A stretch of 64,000 nt of DNA from assembly GCA_000403295.2 (NCBI GenBank), contig KE159609.1, forward strand, positions 1-64,000, in the 5' to 3' direction. The notes under the pieces are model-generated. The model saw only the letters and a program-made list of their open reading frames with translations. It made no database searches and was not told where the DNA came from. Positions 62,701 through 64,000 of this stretch are shown one piece after another. Within the stretch, counting starts at the first letter, position 1. Every line of letters starts with the position of its first letter. Position numbers and translations under genes: made by a program. Source of the DNA: Lachnospiraceae bacterium M18-1. GTDB taxonomy: Bacteria > Bacillota > Clostridia > Lachnospirales > Lachnospiraceae.

Positions 62701-63140
62701 GAAATGTGAAGAAAAACGCGGTGGATGAAATGGCCGGGCGGGATTCCGGCGGGGAAGGGCAGAACCCCAAGTACGTCGCGCTGCTGGCCGGGTTTGCCAT
62801 GCTCTATATGCAGCAGAGCAACCGGGATTCCAAGATCCGCCTGGTGCTATTGGATGAGGCATTTTCCAAGATGGATAAGGAGCGGAGCGAGGTCTGCCTG
62901 CGCTACGCAAGGGAATTGGAGCTGCAGCTCATCGTCTGTGTGCCGGACGAACGTCTCCAGTCGCTGATCCGCAATGTGGACAGTGTGTATGGGTTCCGGC
63001 GGTATCAGAATCAGATCTCCATGATGCATATTGACAGAGGGGAGTATCTGGAGTTGATGGACGGGGGCGGAAGAAATGCCGGGGAGTATGGAGAAAATAG
63101 CGCGGAAATGGAAAGAAATGAAGCCATACATCCATTATGA
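59715..63140 (+). CDS. jetC: JetC-like SMC ATPase, locus 2 (1141 residues)
   Basis: SMC/MukB-like. Walker A GKSGSGKSTV (35-44) is canonical, followed by MDAIQVILYGS. Long coiled coils flank a hinge near 500-600; the C-terminal head has signature DSGGEGQNPKYVALLAGFAM (about 1009-1028) and Walker B RLVLLDEAFSKMD (about 1043) with the catalytic Glu intact. Size matches type-I-like JetC, shorter than the 1536-residue locus-1 protein. ATG 59715 follows AGAGGAGG. No jetD-like gene follows; the next gene is unrelated. Confidence 0.83.
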   Translation: MKQSKKIFRRMLINNWGGISHKVMEFHEYVNLFSGKSGSGKSTVMDAIQVILYGSVSAAFLNKAADDAKNKRSVLSYLRGAQKDGTSNRENVDFCSQIVLELEDTGSRLFTCIGAVFEVGSQDTELRKYHFFSHSGQFPEDGYLTEQGVPYTTSQMKKLIEARSHSKDNRGRVEVNRTYPSREAYLGTLYDSIFGYIDPGRLMTMEKSAIALRMADGTGQFIKDYMFPKSKEDTVSAISRQLGAYREIKEKVDDLEHRIEILDEVHNTNQELVRIRADRLRAETVLRIVDIESCKTRLEAKKEDLEAISVKISGLEERYGSLDADKKEKTEELIEVKAELHSSDYGVKQKEMEELKTTIGLLKGNSRQWQEILQNLKEWETNEEISGYISNPALQCLEEILDGEISESALDKLRAGIQNAMEMIGEELAELNDSIRGTARELSEKKEMAEDLKNDRKPYRKELKSARAQLQSELSSQYGRTIHVEIFADLFDIVDEKWKNAVEGRLGRIKHSLVTEPQYALDAARIFRRMKRKEYEEVDLINTAAIKRDGPAAEAGTLYEAVRAGEPYADLCLRRYLGRIFKCESVEELHAVRDGVTPDCYSYSNYIFRHLREDDYRRFSCIGTKVSKAKLKELEEEIYQLEQRQIGDMQMRETLNRAQSFERLHQSTGQLLQLAQASRELENYLDKQEQLAKELKELEDGTMTAQLKKQKEILEQGIQELTRMLEQVNKERIGREGDLRAAQKEYGDFQDRLSALQEGFRADDRLLAEVREGLEIQSEAAYRRKQHDLCQRLAGREEEQEEQRILARNRFNREYPAYGFSGVEHENAVYDKLWEELKRDYVPQYKADFENQYRQVYHSLRENVIATIHGEIKAAYRHRREINRMLSRIRFSDSTYQIDILPAENENGQFYEMLMAPELDSKVLDNDGFEGQLSIGEDAFFQKYEQQIQRLTEKFMPPRDGEGDNRSRHNQEMERYADYRNYLTFSMYERVEDDQGNVKKNAVDEMAGRDSGGEGQNPKYVALLAGFAMLYMQQSNRDSKIRLVLLDEAFSKMDKERSEVCLRYARELELQLIVCVPDERLQSLIRNVDSVYGFRRYQNQISMMHIDRGEYLELMDGGGRNAGEYGENSAEMERNEAIHPL

Positions 63141-63292
63141 GAGTCCATGTTTCATCCGAAATAATTATTATAGTGTATCTGCTTAGTACCCTGGTAGATC
63201 CATTATAGTAACTTTTTTAGAATACCGGCTGAAACGCGGCATGCAGACAATGAATCTGCTCCGTAGTCCGGTTGTAGATAAGGAGGCGCCTT

Positions 63293-64000
63293 ATGGATCA
63301 ATGTACTTGTTATCACTCCACCACAGAATACCATGTCATCCGTCCCCTGTCGGAGCAGTTTTCGCCGGCCCAGGACGAACAGATACGAAAAAAGTTTCCC
63401 ACTGTAAAGCCGATGAATGAAGAACCGCTGGCTATTCCTGAGCATGCGGCCACTGGCCCTGCGGCTCCGGTGCATGAGCGCAGGCCGGTCGTGATCACGC
63501 CTTTAAGAGTGACCGAGTATGAGTACAATACCGGTTATGCCAGGATTGACAATGCGATCATCAATGCCCTGAGCGGCCAGAGCCAGGAAGTGAAGGACAA
63601 TGTATACGACCTGATCCGAAAGGAGCTTCTTCCCCACAATGTCCACGGGCTTTCCGAGGATGACAGGCTGGCGATGATCAGCCTGGGTGTGGAGAAGGCG
63701 CAGTATCTTGCGGATCAGTTCATGGATGACAGGACAAAGGCATCTTTCATGGAGGCCATCCGCTCTACCGCCAGGATCGGCGCCGCCGGAAAGCGGGTCG
63801 GTGCATGTGAGATGGAGTACAGTGTGAAAAAGATACGCATGCTGGATGGATATAACCGAATCCTTGAAGAGCCTACAAATGAGCACCTGTTTTCTATGGA
63901 AAAGGACGATCCCAAGGCATTTGCGGAATATAAAAAGAAATCCGGCCTGGATGCTGCCCGCTTTCTTGCGGACTGGCTGAGCCAGGGGAATTATAATCTG
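63293..64000 (+). CDS. Unrecognised protein, truncated by right edge
   Basis: ATG 63293 with AAGGAGG seven bases upstream opens a frame that runs uninterrupted to the window end (236 codons). The N-terminus is Pro/His-rich and polar (HVIRPLSEQFSPAQDEQ). A helical region follows from about residue 85 (ARIDNAIINALSG, LIRKELLPHNVHGLSEDDR, AEYKKKSGLDAARFLADWL). It shows no TOPRIM acidic motif in the visible part and does not resemble jetD. I do not recognise the family. It lies 152 bp after jetC on the same strand, with no terminator between, so it could still be co-transcribed. Confidence 0.75.
   Translation, partial: MDQCTCYHSTTEYHVIRPLSEQFSPAQDEQIRKKFPTVKPMNEEPLAIPEHAATGPAAPVHERRPVVITPLRVTEYEYNTGYARIDNAIINALSGQSQEVKDNVYDLIRKELLPHNVHGLSEDDRLAMISLGVEKAQYLADQFMDDRTKASFMEAIRSTARIGAAGKRVGACEMEYSVKKIRMLDGYNRILEEPTNEHLFSMEKDDPKAFAEYKKKSGLDAARFLADWLSQGNYNL

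Overview
The window looks like a chromosomal segment of a Gram-positive anaerobe in or near the Lachnospiraceae (Clostridia). The grounds are strong AGGAGG-type ribosome binding sites, sigma-A-like promoters, a monomeric-type Fe-hydrogenase, MATE, QueT and CutC proteins, GHKL/LytTR and OmpR-type two-component systems, an IS200/IS605 element, and moderate GC content. This is inferred from gene content; no rRNA or other marker gene is present. Nothing in the window looks like a tRNA, rRNA or CRISPR array.

Layout. 0.4-6.9 kb: OmpR-type two-component system, two paired proteins of unknown function and an XRE regulator. 7.1-10.0 kb: large membrane-anchored protein with a C39-like tail. 10.2-10.9 kb: queT transporter on the minus strand under a preQ1-I riboswitch. 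10.9-12.8 kb: AAA ATPase/PD-(D/E)XK protein preceded by an overlapping 54-codon ORF. 12.9-14.3 kb: a rearrangement scar (gutted transposase joined to a beheaded ispD-like gene) and a small 52-residue gene. 14.5-21.4 kb: PucR regulator, then a GntR-controlled aldonate module (GntP permease, IlvD/Edd dehydratase, PfkB-type ketodeoxygluconate kinase). 21.4-24.1 kb: decay zone with an IS200-like element in the 3' end of a tetR gene and a headless lacI pseudogene. 24.1-29.2 kb: DUF975/CmpB-like membrane fusion, an ArsR-like regulator and a divergent GH2 glycosidase with an altered catalytic site.

29.3-43.5 kb is a defence island: a diguanylate cyclase 24 nt ahead of a complete Wadjet-like set (jetD-jetA-jetB-jetC), a metallophosphoesterase, and a PLD/SF2-helicase/DUF3427-type protein followed by a NUDIX hydrolase. 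43.7-55.7 kb: Fe-hydrogenase, M56/BlaR1-like protein with a blaI remnant, MATE pump, then a long co-directional run (GNAT, ABC ATPase, ABC permease, CutC, LytTR regulator, GHKL kinase) and a ferritin-like protein. 55.7-63.1 kb: a minus-strand HTH/ImmA-IrrE/PIN operon divergent from a second JetABC operon that has no jetD beside it. An unrecognised gene runs off the right edge.

The most interesting points are the two different Wadjet/MksBEF-like SMC loci within 33 kb with only one recognisable nuclease subunit, a GGDEF enzyme apparently co-transcribed with one of them, and an HTH/ImmA/PIN module sharing a symmetric intergenic region with the other. A family of palindromic intergenic repeats with GTTACTGTTCAC-like ends occurs three times.
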